Shown here: positions 53,912 through 62,633 of the stretch, piece by piece
How positions within the stretch are numbered: the stretch's first letter is position 1
How the letters are laid out: every line of letters begins with the position of its first letter
The notes under the pieces: model-generated
What the model was told of the DNA's origin: nothing
Databases searched by the model: none
Seen by the model: the letters and a program-made list of their open reading frames with translations, nothing else
Translations under genes and position numbers: made by a program
NCBI GenBank assembly: GCA_003241785.1
Contig: QFPW01000003.1
Coordinates: forward strand, 1-64,000
Length of the DNA: 64,000 nt
Direction: 5' to 3'
DNA from: Rhodovulum sulfidophilum
GTDB taxonomy: Bacteria; Pseudomonadota; Alphaproteobacteria; Rhodobacterales; Rhodobacteraceae

Positions 53912-53935
53912 TTTTGTAAACTTAAAGATTCAAAA
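53912..53935. promoter_or_regulatory. Candidate SorC operator, TTTTG-N14-CAAAA
   Basis: The inverted arms TTTTG and CAAAA flank an AT-rich centre with CTTAAAG. It lies about 50 bp upstream of the first gene of the polyol operon. SorC-type regulators bind AT-rich palindromes near their promoters. Assignment is inferred from position and symmetry. Confidence 0.35.
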
Positions 53936-54090
53936 GATAGGTCTTCTCGCCGCCGCTGAGCGGGCGTGCCTTGGGGGGGGGCGAAAGCCGTTGATTCCCG
54001 GTGAAATTGCACTCGCGCGCTCGCCGGCCGCGCGAGTCCCCCCTCTCTCACGGCTTCCCGGAGGACGATCGCGGGGACCGCCGGCGCCGC

Positions 54091-54130
54091 GGCCGGTCGG
54101 CGCGGAAGGACCCTCCGCGCCGACCCGGCC
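54091..54130 (-). terminator. Strong hairpin after the MFS gene
   Basis: GGCCGGTCGGCGCGGA pairs with TCCGCGCCGACCCGGCC (16 bp with one bulged C) around a 7-base loop, 5 bp beyond the MFS stop on the minus strand. No T-run follows. Confidence 0.6.
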
Positions 54131-54135
54131 CCGCC

Positions 54136-55536
54136 TCACGGCGCGAGTTCCTCCAGCACCCGTCCCTTGGTCTCGATCGCGCAGAGGGCGGTGATCGCGG
54201 CGCCAAGGAGGAGAAAGCCGGCGAAGATCGCGAAGACGAACTGGATGCCGAAATGCGCCATGGTGAAGCCGACGACGAGCGGGCCGGCGAAGGATCCGAG
54301 CCGCAGCCAGGCCGAGCCGAGACCCGTGCCGAGCGCCCGCAGACGGGTCGGGTAGATCTCCGCCGAATAGAGGTAGAGCGAGAAGGTGATCGTCTGCACG
54401 ATCGCATAGGCGAGGCCGGCGAGGATCAGCACCTGCGTCGGCGTGGTCGCACCGAGGAGGGCCAGCGCGATCAGCGGAACGGGGGCGAGCAGGAAGGCGC
54501 CGAAATACCAGCGCTTGCGGCCGACCCTGTCGATCGCGAAGGCGCAGATCAGGGCCGCGACCACGCCGCCGACCGAGGTGAGCAGACCATAGAGCAGCGC
54601 GGTCTCCAGCGGCAGGTCGAAGGTCTGGCGGTAGAGGGTGGGCAGCCAGGTGATCATGCCGTTCGCGACGAGGTAGGAGCAGAACCACATCGCCCAGATG
54701 GTCAGGGTGCGCTTGCGGTAGATGCCCTGGAAGAGCTCGCGCCAGTTCGAGGCGGTCGGCTTCGTCCGGACGGGCACGGGGACGGGTTCCGCGAGGGTCG
54801 CGCCCCGGGCCTCGGCGCTCCGCTCCAGATCGCGGACGATGGCGTCGGCCTCGGCGTAGCGTCCCTTGGAGGCGAGCCAGCGGGGGCTTTCCTTCATGAA
54901 GAACCGGAGCGGGATCAGGATCGCGGCCGGGATCAGGCCGACGAGGAACATCGCCTGCCATCCGTAGACCGGCACCAGCGCGCGGCCGATCAGCCCGGCC
55001 CCGACCAGCCCGAACAGGAACATCACCTCGTAGAGCAGGAAGAAGCGGCCACGGCCCTTCGAGCCGATGTATTCGTTGATATAGGCCGAGGCCACCGGGA
55101 CCTCGCCGCCGGTGCCGATCCCCTGGACGAAGCGGAACAGCATCATCATCGCCGCGCCGGTGGCGAAGAGGCAGGCCACGTCCATCGACACGAAGAGCAG
55201 GATGGTGAAGAGCAGCACCTTTAGCCGGCCCAGCCGCTCGGCGAGCCAGCCGAAGAGCACGGCGCCGAGGAGCTGGCCGAGATAGCCCATCGACAGGATC
55301 ATGCCGGTCTGCTGCGGGTTGAGACCCCACTCGCGCACCAGGACCGGCATGGCATAGGCGATGGCGATGACGGTGTAGCCGTCGAAGAAGGTCGCCGAGC
55401 CGATGATGTTGCGGGTCCAGAAAACCCGTCGCGTGATCGGCAACCGCTCGATCCGCGCGCTGATGTCGGCCTGACCATCGAAGGCCATGGCCGCGTCGCG
55501 CGCCCGCGGCGCGACCGCCGGCGTCTCCATGAGCAT
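54136..55536 (-). CDS. MFS transporter, sugar/acid symporter type
   Basis: A 466-residue inner-membrane carrier with about 12 helices. It has the MFS loop 2-3 motif GWLAERLGRLKVLL and the sugar-porter-like RFVQGIGTGGEVPVASAYIN and ESPRWLASKGRYAEAD. The similar loop IDRVGRKRWYF occurs in the second half. This resembles the aromatic-acid/metabolite:H+ symporter and SV2/NiaP-like group. ATG at 55536 follows GGAGGAACAAG. It lies downstream of the DHDPS-family gene and may carry that enzyme's substrate. Confidence 0.88.
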   Translation of the reverse strand: MLMETPAVAPRARDAAMAFDGQADISARIERLPITRRVFWTRNIIGSATFFDGYTVIAIAYAMPVLVREWGLNPQQTGMILSMGYLGQLLGAVLFGWLAERLGRLKVLLFTILLFVSMDVACLFATGAAMMMLFRFVQGIGTGGEVPVASAYINEYIGSKGRGRFFLLYEVMFLFGLVGAGLIGRALVPVYGWQAMFLVGLIPAAILIPLRFFMKESPRWLASKGRYAEADAIVRDLERSAEARGATLAEPVPVPVRTKPTASNWRELFQGIYRKRTLTIWAMWFCSYLVANGMITWLPTLYRQTFDLPLETALLYGLLTSVGGVVAALICAFAIDRVGRKRWYFGAFLLAPVPLIALALLGATTPTQVLILAGLAYAIVQTITFSLYLYSAEIYPTRLRALGTGLGSAWLRLGSFAGPLVVGFTMAHFGIQFVFAIFAGFLLLGAAITALCAIETKGRVLEELAP

Positions 55537-55694
55537 CTTGTTCCTCCATCTGTCGGTGTGATCTTGTTCTTGCCGGGCGGCCAGGAGCCTTTCCGGATAT
55601 CCCGGCGGCGATGTCTTCGCCGCCGGGCGCGTCGCCGGCGCGGGGTCGCGAGGATCACCCGCGCGCGGACCGGGAAGGCGGCGGTCGGCCCGGG

Positions 55695-56627
55695 TCAGGC
55701 GGGGACGGCCTCGCCCACGTAGGTGAGGCCCGAGGCCTTGACGGCGGCGCGGATCTCGGCGTCCGCCCCGTCGCCGAGCGGCTTCAGCGGCTCGCGGACA
55801 TTGACGTTGTCGACGAGGCCGCGGGCGCGCAGCGCGTGTTTCAGCGCCACCGAGCCTTCCATGTGCGAGCCGCGATGATAGACCGCGCGGGTGATCGGGA
55901 GCAGCTGCTCGTGGTACTTCCGCGCGAGCGTGTAGTCCTGCGCCTTGCCGGCGGCGAGATACTCGAGCAGCAGCTCGGGCGCCATGTTGCCATAGCCGAC
56001 CAGCAGGCCGTCGACGTCGAACATCGTCGGCAGCAGCCATTCGTCATGGCAGGACATCACCGCGATCTCGGGGAACTGGTTCTTGATCTCCGGGATCTCG
56101 TCGTACCAGCGCTTCATGTCGCGCACGCCGTTCTTGGTCGCGGTCACGCCCTCGATCGCGCAGATCTCGAGCTGGGTCTCGAGGTCGTAGCTCGCCTTGG
56201 TCGCGTTCGGGTACTGGAACAGGATGCACTCGAGGCCCGACTGCGCGATGGCCTGGTAGCGGGTCCGCGGCGCGCCCTTCTGGTAGCCGAAGCGGAGCCA
56301 GCCGTGGTTCGGATAAACGAGCGCGCCGGTCGCGCCGGCGTCGTGCTTCTCCCTGGCCTCCTGCTCGGCGACCTTGGTGCCCTCGCCGGTGATGCCGGCG
56401 ACCACCGGGAGCGGCGTCGCGTCCTTGTAGACGCGGATCAGCTCGAGCTGCTCGTCATGGGTGAGGAAGGTGCCCTCGCCGGCGTGGCCGAGGATCACGA
56501 GGCTTTTCACCCCGTCGATCGAGGCCAGCCATTTGGCGAGGCGGGCGTTCGCCTCGAAATCGACGTCGCCGTTGTCCTTGAACAGTGTGACCGGGGCCGG
56601 GTTCAGCCCTTTCCAATCGATGGCCAT
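55695..56627 (-). CDS. Dihydrodipicolinate-synthase family lyase/aldolase
   Basis: A 310-residue class I aldolase of the DapA/NanA superfamily. The Schiff-base Lys is Lys165 in VTATKNGVRD and the catalytic Tyr is Tyr139 in LFQYPNATK. The pyruvate-carboxylate loop, normally GTTGE, reads HAGEG at 48-52, so it is probably not a true DapA. It more likely acts on a sugar acid or hydroxy keto acid. It is divergent from a LacI regulator with an operator palindrome between them. It is followed by an MFS gene, suggesting a small uptake-and-cleavage unit. Confidence 0.88.
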   Translation of the reverse strand: MAIDWKGLNPAPVTLFKDNGDVDFEANARLAKWLASIDGVKSLVILGHAGEGTFLTHDEQLELIRVYKDATPLPVVAGITGEGTKVAEQEAREKHDAGATGALVYPNHGWLRFGYQKGAPRTRYQAIAQSGLECILFQYPNATKASYDLETQLEICAIEGVTATKNGVRDMKRWYDEIPEIKNQFPEIAVMSCHDEWLLPTMFDVDGLLVGYGNMAPELLLEYLAAGKAQDYTLARKYHEQLLPITRAVYHRGSHMEGSVALKHALRARGLVDNVNVREPLKPLGDGADAEIRAAVKASGLTYVGEAVPA

Positions 56628-56688
56628 GAGCGGATCACTCCCTTGAGGGTGTCGGGTTTGAAGTTTCGTCCCGGTTTAGTATCGTTCG

Positions 56689-56702
56689 CGGGAACGTTCC
56701 CG
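56689..56702. promoter_or_regulatory. Perfect LacI-type operator palindrome
   Basis: CGGGAACGTTCCCG is a 14-bp perfect palindrome with the central CG typical of LacI/GalR operators. It lies 62 bp upstream of the DHDPS-family gene and 77 bp before the LacI start, in the divergent gap. The neighbouring regulator most likely binds it. Confidence 0.75.
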
Positions 56703-56779
56703 AGATAGTTTCAAGCCGCGATTCGTGTCAAGCGTGAAGTTGCGGCGGACGCATGGGAGCCATGCGCGGAGGAGATGAC

Positions 56780-57826
56780 GTGTTGACGGAAAGAGATCAG
56801 GATCGGCAATCCGAGGAGCGGCCGGGCCGAGTGACGATCCTTGATGTCGCGGCCGCGGCGGGGGTCTCGAAATCTACCGTCTCGCGCATCCTCGACGAGC
56901 GGCTGCCCCGCTCGGACAGCCCGACGGCGCGGCGCGTGCGGCAGGTCGCGGCCGACCTCGGCTACACGCGCGACGCGACGGCCGCGAGCCTGCGCCGCGG
57001 CAAGAGCCTGACCGTGGGGGTGATCGTGCCCCGGCTGACCGACACGGTCATGGCGATGCTCTACGAGGCGATCGCGCATGCCAGCGTCCGGACCGGGCAA
57101 TTCGCGATCGTCGCCACGACGGATGACGAGCCCGGCGCCGACCGGATCGCCGCCGAAAGCCTGCTTCGCCGCGGCGTGGACGGCCTGATTCTCTCGACCG
57201 CGCGCGCGGAGGACGATTTCCCCGACCAGCTCGCCGCGCGCGGCGTGCCCTTCGTCCTGGCGCTGCGGAGCGATGGCAAGAGCCTTTCCTCGGTCGCGGA
57301 CGACCGTCTCGGGGGCTATCTCGCCACACGGCACCTGATCGACCTCGGCCATCGCCGGATCGGCCTGATCGCCGGGCCGGGCTACGCCTCCAGCAGCCGG
57401 GGACGCGCGGCGGGCTATCGCGAGGCCATGGCCGAGGCCGGCCTCCCGGTCGCCCCCGACTGGGTCATACCGTCGAGCTTCGGGATCGATTCCGGCGCGG
57501 AGGCGGCCGAGGCGCTGATGCGACTTGATCCACCGCCGACCGCGATCTTCGCGGTGAACGATAATACCGCGATCGGCGCGCTGTCGACGATTGGCCGGCT
57601 CGGCCTTTCGGTGCCCGAGGACGTGTCGTTGGTCGGCTACAACGACATCCCGATCGTCAGCCGCCTTCCCGCGCCGCTGACCTCGGTGCGCGTGCCCTTC
57701 GACCAGATCGCCACCGCCGCGCTCGAGCTGCTCGCGTCCGAGCCCGCCCTGCCCCGCGAGCGCTTCCGGGTCGCGACCCCCACGCTCATCCCTCGGAGAT
57801 CCTCGGTCGCGCCCAGGCCGGATTAG
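56780..57826 (+). CDS. LacI family transcriptional regulator
   Basis: A 348-residue repressor. The HTH is VTILDVAAAAGVSKSTVSRI with hinge helix ATAASLRRGKS. The effector domain (from about 60) is a type I binding fold with VGVIVPRLTDTVMAMLYEAI and IFAVNDNTAIGALSTIG. GTG at 56780 has GGAGGAG a few bases upstream. ATGs at 56753 and 56762 are alternatives. It should regulate the divergent DHDPS-family/MFS genes in response to a sugar acid. Confidence 0.9.
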   Translation: MLTERDQDRQSEERPGRVTILDVAAAAGVSKSTVSRILDERLPRSDSPTARRVRQVAADLGYTRDATAASLRRGKSLTVGVIVPRLTDTVMAMLYEAIAHASVRTGQFAIVATTDDEPGADRIAAESLLRRGVDGLILSTARAEDDFPDQLAARGVPFVLALRSDGKSLSSVADDRLGGYLATRHLIDLGHRRIGLIAGPGYASSSRGRAAGYREAMAEAGLPVAPDWVIPSSFGIDSGAEAAEALMRLDPPPTAIFAVNDNTAIGALSTIGRLGLSVPEDVSLVGYNDIPIVSRLPAPLTSVRVPFDQIATAALELLASEPALPRERFRVATPTLIPRRSSVAPRPD

Positions 57827-57963
57827 GGGGCGCGATCAGCGACGACCGAAGGCCATCGTCGTCCGCCGGGCATATCGCAGGGGAAGCGAGCGACACCGGG
57901 AACGGGGTCGCGGCCCATACCCCCGGACCGTCGGGGCAAGCGCTTGGCGACGGCCGGTGGCGG

Positions 57964-60108
57964 TCACTCGCCGAGCAGCTTCAGCAGCCGCAATCCGACG
58001 TCGAGAAGAAGGCGGTCCTGATGGCGTGACAGGTTCAGGCCGGTCAGCTGGCTGATCTTCGCGAGCCGGTAGGCCACGGTCTTCTCGTGCACGCCAAGCC
58101 GCTTGGCCGTCGCGACCTGCGAGCAATCGCATTCGAAGAACGCGGTCCCCGTCTCGAGCAGCGCCCCACGCCGCCTGTCGGAGACGGTGACCAGGTCGCC
58201 GAGGATCTCGCCCGTCAGCCGGGGCAGGCTCGCCTGACCGCGCAGGCTGACCAGCAGGCCCATCACGCCCAGGTCGCCGTAGCAGGCGATCGGATCTCCC
58301 GCGCGGTGCACCGCGACCTCGAGCGCGATCAGCCCCTGGCGGAAGCTCCTCGGCAGCTCGCGCCAGCCTCCGCTGGCGGCGCCGAGCCCCGCCGCGACGC
58401 CGCCAGCCCCCGGTCTCTTGCGAAGCCCGGCGAGGAGCGCGCCGAGCGCCGCGCGGAGCCCCGCGTCGGGGGGCCCCGCGCACAGGATCCGGAGCTGGTC
58501 GCCCCGGAGGCCGAGAATGGTCGCGCGCGGGCCGAGCTCCCGGCCGGCGGCCCGAAGGATCTCCTCCCGCGTGGCCGGAGCGATCGCCTTGTCCGCGCCG
58601 CGCGCCGGAAGCCGCATCACCGCGACGCAGAGCGGGCCCTTGATCGTGACCCCCATCTCCCGGGCCCGATCATGCGCCGCCGCGCGGGCTTCGTCCTCGC
58701 CCTCGAGCAGATCCCACAGGATCGCCTCGAGCGTTCCGCCCCGCTCGCGCAGGACGCGGCGGCGTTCCCTCAGATGGGTCGCGCTCGCGAGCGCGACATA
58801 GCCGGGCGCCAGCCGCGCCCGCTCGTCGGGCTCCCGTTCCGCGACATGGCAGAGCCAGCCGAGTTCCTCGACGCCGGACACGATCGGAAGCACGAAGGCG
58901 GTCTCGCCCGCCCCGGCCCGCAACAGCACGGGCTCGTCGATCCGGCGGCCGGTCTTGCGCAGGCTGGATCGGATCTCGTCGACGAGCTGCCCGGACAGCT
59001 CGGCATCCTCCGGATGGCGCGCGTCCACCTCCATGATGGGCCCGAGCAGCGCCATCGTCCCCCGCGTGAACCGCGCCGCCTCGCCGAGGATCTCGGGCAG
59101 CGGATTCTCCCGCAGCATCAGTCGCGTGACGGATTCCTGGAAGCGCGCGGCCTCGGAGATGATCGAGTAGCGCGCCGAGAGCTCCTCGTTGATCGTCGTG
59201 AGCTGCCGCGCGCTGTCGGCGTGGGCGCCGAGGAGCAGCGCGTTGTCGATCGCGACCGCCGCGAGATCGGCCAGCGCGTGCAGGAGGCGGGTATCCGCCT
59301 CGGTGAAGGTCGAGGGCCGCCGGCGCCAGACCTCCAGCACGCCGGTGACCGCGTCGCGCGCCCGGATCGGGACGGCGAGCGCCGAGCGCACGCTCTCCAC
59401 GCGCGCGAGCGGAGCGAAATCCTGCGTGATGTCGCGGCTCTCGACGTAGTTCGCCACCATGCAGGGGGTGCCCGTCTCGAGCACCCGCCCCGCGACGCCG
59501 ACGCCGGAGGCCATCCGGAGCCGCGCGGTGGTCGAGGAGAAGTGCCCGACGCAACTCTTCATCGCCACGTCGTCGCCCTCGCGCATCAGCACGCCGCAGA
59601 TGTCGGAGGCGAGCAGGCGCTTGGTCTCGTGCGCGACGAGCAGGAGCACGTCGTCGAGCGCGCTCGCCTTCAGGATCCGTCCCGCGACCGCGCGCATCAC
59701 CTCGAGCTCGTCGACGCTGCGCGCGACCACCTCGCGCACCGTGCCGATGTCGAGCGCCATGGCGATCGCCGTCGCGAGGACCGAAAGCTCGGCCTCCCGC
59801 GCGGCGGTCGCCGCGGCCGGGATGGCGGCCGCGACCGCGCCCTCGCGGATCGGCAGCAGGGTCGTGTCGCCCGCCGGAAAGGCCGGCTCGATCCGCCGTT
59901 CCGCGAGATCGATCTGGCGCCAGTGACACCAGGACCCCGCCGCGTTCACGAGGATCCGCGCCTCCGCGCCCGCGAAGGCCGCGAGGCCGCGCTCTCCTTC
60001 GGCGAAGACCGCGCCCGTGCCGTGCTGCGCCGCCTCGGCGACGCGGGCGACATGCTCGCGGAGGCGGTCGCCGCCTCGCCCGTCCGCCCTTGTGTGGTCG
60101 CCGTCCAT
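57964..60108 (-). CDS. GAF domain PucR/CdaR-type transcriptional regulator
   Basis: A 714-residue regulator. After about 125 residues of unknown fold, a GAF domain (about 145-300) contains LLVAHETKRLLASDICGVLM, GVGVAGRVLETGTPCMVANY and LAVPIRARDAVTGVLEVW. A middle CdaR-like region (GPLCVAVMRLP) follows. The C-terminal PucR HTH has SQVATAKRLGVHEKTVAYRL and GLNLSRHQDRLLLDVGLRLL. ATG 60108 is given as start. ATG 60168, overlapping the dikinase stop (CTATGATC) after GAGGAG, is possible but would place the start beside a perfect 17-bp hairpin. It probably senses a small aromatic or carbonyl inducer of the dikinase module. Confidence 0.82.
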   Translation of the reverse strand: MDGDHTRADGRGGDRLREHVARVAEAAQHGTGAVFAEGERGLAAFAGAEARILVNAAGSWCHWRQIDLAERRIEPAFPAGDTTLLPIREGAVAAAIPAAATAAREAELSVLATAIAMALDIGTVREVVARSVDELEVMRAVAGRILKASALDDVLLLVAHETKRLLASDICGVLMREGDDVAMKSCVGHFSSTTARLRMASGVGVAGRVLETGTPCMVANYVESRDITQDFAPLARVESVRSALAVPIRARDAVTGVLEVWRRRPSTFTEADTRLLHALADLAAVAIDNALLLGAHADSARQLTTINEELSARYSIISEAARFQESVTRLMLRENPLPEILGEAARFTRGTMALLGPIMEVDARHPEDAELSGQLVDEIRSSLRKTGRRIDEPVLLRAGAGETAFVLPIVSGVEELGWLCHVAEREPDERARLAPGYVALASATHLRERRRVLRERGGTLEAILWDLLEGEDEARAAAHDRAREMGVTIKGPLCVAVMRLPARGADKAIAPATREEILRAAGRELGPRATILGLRGDQLRILCAGPPDAGLRAALGALLAGLRKRPGAGGVAAGLGAASGGWRELPRSFRQGLIALEVAVHRAGDPIACYGDLGVMGLLVSLRGQASLPRLTGEILGDLVTVSDRRRGALLETGTAFFECDCSQVATAKRLGVHEKTVAYRLAKISQLTGLNLSRHQDRLLLDVGLRLLKLLGE

Positions 60109-60124
60109 GCTGGCCCCGTCGCTG

Positions 60125-60160
60125 CCCGGGGGCGCGGATCGCCCGATCCGCGCCCCCGGG
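60125..60160 (-). terminator. Perfect 17-bp stem-loop between dikinase-like and PucR genes
   Basis: CCCGGGGGCGCGGATCG and CGATCCGCGCCCCCGGG pair perfectly over 17 bp with a two-base loop. It lies 4 bp after the dikinase-like stop. It may end or attenuate the transcript, protect mRNA 3' ends, or control translation of the regulator. No T-run follows on either strand. Confidence 0.7.
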
Positions 60161-60164
60161 GCGA

Positions 60165-62633
60165 TCATAGCTCCTCGGCGGCCGCCTGGCCAAGCAGCAG
60201 CCGGAAGGCCGGCCGCTGGTTCGGCGCCGTGGCGAAGGCTCTGAAGCCCGCCCCATGGAGCCAGCGCAGCAGATCCGCGTCGAGATCGGCCGGGCAGAGC
60301 ACGCCCACCCTGGGATCGCCCGCCACGGCCTCGATCAGCCCGCGCAGGAAGGTCTTGAGCACCTTGCGCGGATGGGCGGAGAAGGCGCCGGCGGCCACGT
60401 AGTCGTCGAGCGTCGCCGAGGAGAGATAGGCCTTCGGCAGAAAGCCGTGCGAGGAGTAGATCACCTCGTCGAGGTCGATCCAGAACCGCCCGCCCGGCTC
60501 CGCCAGCATCTCGGGCAGGGCTTCCAGCCCGGCCGCGTTCTGGATCACCGCGCCGCTCTCGAGCGCCGGGAAGGCCGCGAGCTCGGCGCGGTAGCGGCGC
60601 CATTCGGCGACGTCGGTCATCCCGCCCACCAGCACGGTGGTCGGCGCCGCCGCCGCGGACACCCCCTCGGCGAGGCCCGCGAAGAGCGCCCGCTGGTAAT
60701 TGGGATTGCCGAGCGGCAGGAAGAGCCGCGGATCGAGCTCGAGCCAGTCCGGGATCAGGAAATGCGCCCGCGCCGAACCCGGCTGGGGCAGGCGCAGATG
60801 CACCGGATGTCCGGCCCCCGCCGCCACCGCGACCTCGCCCACGCGCCGCGCCGCCTCGGCGAGCGTGACCGCCGCCGCCTCGGGATCGGCGGCCATGTTG
60901 GTGATCCCCTCGACGAACCGGCCGATCACGCCCTCGGAAATCGCGACGTCGGCCATGTTGACGACCGCGATCCCCGGCAAAGCCTCGTCGCGGCCGGCGG
61001 GGGCCGAGGTGGTCCAGACCTCGGCTCCCGAGCAGGCGTCGGCCGTCCGGAGCAGGCGGCCGATCTCGGCGGAGCCGGTGCTCGGCGCCACGAGCGCGAT
61101 CGCGCCGTCGAGGACCTCGCCGGTCGCGCCGTCCACGGCGATGGAATCGCCCTCGCGCCAGAGCCGGTCGCCGACGCGGAAGGTTCGGGCCTCGGTGTCG
61201 ATGTCGAGCTCGCCGCAGCCGACGACGCAGGCGCGGTCGAGCGCGCGGGAGACCACGGCGGCGTGGCTGAGCGCGCCGCCCTTGGCGGTCAGGACGCCGG
61301 CGGCGGCGATCATTCCGCGGATGTCGAGCGGGCTCGTGGTCGGACGCACGAGGATCACGGTCTCGCCGGCGGCGGCGCGTTCGGCCGCGCGGTCGGAATC
61401 GAGCACGGCGACGCCGCTCGCCTGGCCCGGCGACGCGCCGATGCCCCGCGCGACCCTGGGCGCGGCGGCGAGCTGATCGGCGTCGAAGACCGGCCGCAGC
61501 AGCCGGCGCACCTGCTCGGCCGAGACGAGGCGCAGCGCCTGCGCGGGCGGGAGCGCCCCCTCCCCGAGGAGATCCACGGCGATCCGCACGGCGGCGGCGG
61601 CGGTCCGCTTGGCGGGGCGGACCTGCAGGAGGTAGAGGCGCCCGGATTCCAGCGTGAACTCGATATCGACCGCGTCGCCGTACATCGCCTCGAGCGCGCG
61701 GGAATGCGCGCTCAGATCCTCGCGCAGCCGCCCGTGGGCCTCGTCCTCGACCGAGAGATCGACCGGCGTCTGGGCGCCCGAGACGATGTCCTCGCCCTGG
61801 CGGCCGGCGAGATATTCGCCGTAGAGCACGGGATCGCCGGTGTTCGGGTTGCGCGAGAAGGCGACGCCCGATCCCGACTCGCCCTCGGCGTTGCCGAAGA
61901 CCATCGCCTGCACGGTGACGGCGGTGCCGAGGTCGTGCGGGATGGACTGATGCTCGCGATAGGCGCGGGCGCGCGGCGAGTTCCATGACGAGAAGACGGC
62001 GGCGATCGCCCGGTCGAGCTGCGCGCGCGGGCTGGTCGGCGCCTCCTCGCCCTGGTCCTCGACGAAGGCGACGACCGCGGCCTCGAGCGCGCCGAGATCG
62101 GCGCCCTCGGCCTCCGCCGCCGCGCGGGCTTCCGCCAGCGCCTCGGCGAATTCCTCGCCGTCGAGGCCGAGCACGATCTCGGAATACATCTTCCAGAACC
62201 GCATCCAGCTGTCGACGACGAAGCCGCGCGGACGCCCGCGCGCGATCATCGCCCCGGCCGAGCGCGCGTCGAGGCCGAGGTTCAGCACGGTATCCATCAT
62301 GCCGGGCATGCTGACCTGCGCGCCCGAGCGCACCGAGACCAGCAGCGGATCCCCCGCCGCGCCGTCGCCGCCGAAGGCGCGGCCCGTCTCGGCCTCGAGC
62401 CGGGCGACGGCCGCGTCGACCTGCTCCGCGAGGCCTTCCGGCAGCCGGCGCCCGCCGGCCTGGAAGGCGCGGAACGCGTCGGTCGAGATCGCGAAGGCGG
62501 GCGGCACCGGGATGCCGGCCCGCGCCATCCGCGCGAGCCCGGTCGCCTTGCCGCCGAAGAGGCGGCCGTCGCGCGGATCGAGATCCTCGATGCCGTGGAC
62601 ATAGGCCGGGATCAGGGTGCCGAGCTCAGACAT
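60165..62633 (-). CDS. Pyruvate-phosphate-dikinase-like enzyme with divergent C-terminal barrel
   Basis: An 822-residue protein built like PPDK. The N-terminal ATP-grasp has GGKATGLARMARAGIPVPPA and SVRSGAQVSMPGMMDTVLNL, both well conserved. The swivelling phospho-His domain has TAKGGALSHAAVVSR with His457 (His455 in the clostridial enzyme). In the C-terminal barrel the PEP/pyruvate-site motifs are replaced: GTNDLTQ becomes IDLDEVIYSS, MIExPRA becomes VIQNAAG, and the GLCRTEH motif is absent, while a Cys at 780 may match the catalytic Cys. ATP-driven phosphorylation of a non-pyruvate acceptor is inferred. It overlaps the upstream gene by 8 bp. Confidence 0.82.
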   Translation of the reverse strand: MSELGTLIPAYVHGIEDLDPRDGRLFGGKATGLARMARAGIPVPPAFAISTDAFRAFQAGGRRLPEGLAEQVDAAVARLEAETGRAFGGDGAAGDPLLVSVRSGAQVSMPGMMDTVLNLGLDARSAGAMIARGRPRGFVVDSWMRFWKMYSEIVLGLDGEEFAEALAEARAAAEAEGADLGALEAAVVAFVEDQGEEAPTSPRAQLDRAIAAVFSSWNSPRARAYREHQSIPHDLGTAVTVQAMVFGNAEGESGSGVAFSRNPNTGDPVLYGEYLAGRQGEDIVSGAQTPVDLSVEDEAHGRLREDLSAHSRALEAMYGDAVDIEFTLESGRLYLLQVRPAKRTAAAAVRIAVDLLGEGALPPAQALRLVSAEQVRRLLRPVFDADQLAAAPRVARGIGASPGQASGVAVLDSDRAAERAAAGETVILVRPTTSPLDIRGMIAAAGVLTAKGGALSHAAVVSRALDRACVVGCGELDIDTEARTFRVGDRLWREGDSIAVDGATGEVLDGAIALVAPSTGSAEIGRLLRTADACSGAEVWTTSAPAGRDEALPGIAVVNMADVAISEGVIGRFVEGITNMAADPEAAAVTLAEAARRVGEVAVAAGAGHPVHLRLPQPGSARAHFLIPDWLELDPRLFLPLGNPNYQRALFAGLAEGVSAAAAPTTVLVGGMTDVAEWRRYRAELAAFPALESGAVIQNAAGLEALPEMLAEPGGRFWIDLDEVIYSSHGFLPKAYLSSATLDDYVAAGAFSAHPRKVLKTFLRGLIEAVAGDPRVGVLCPADLDADLLRWLHGAGFRAFATAPNQRPAFRLLLGQAAAEEL

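Larger units (their letters stand above)
53862..54135. promoter_or_regulatory. Promoter region of the polyol operon
   Basis: A 274-bp gap. On the minus strand an AT-rich island at 53890-53945 contains TTGAAT and other low-GC words just upstream of the GlpD-like start, a likely promoter. A 24-bp imperfect palindrome with arms TTTTG (53912-53916) and CAAAA (53931-53935) and TTAA at the centre is a candidate SorC operator. The right part holds the terminator hairpin of the MFS gene. Confidence 0.45.

Noticed and set aside
55695..56627. True dihydrodipicolinate synthase (lysine synthesis)
   Set aside because: The GTTGE loop is changed to HAGEG and the gene is paired with a LacI regulator and an MFS carrier, which indicates catabolism.
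57964..61986. 1340-codon open frame fused upstream of the PucR regulator
   Set aside because: The upstream 600 codons are an Arg/Gly-rich shadow of the dikinase-like gene. The real regulator begins at 60108 or 60168.
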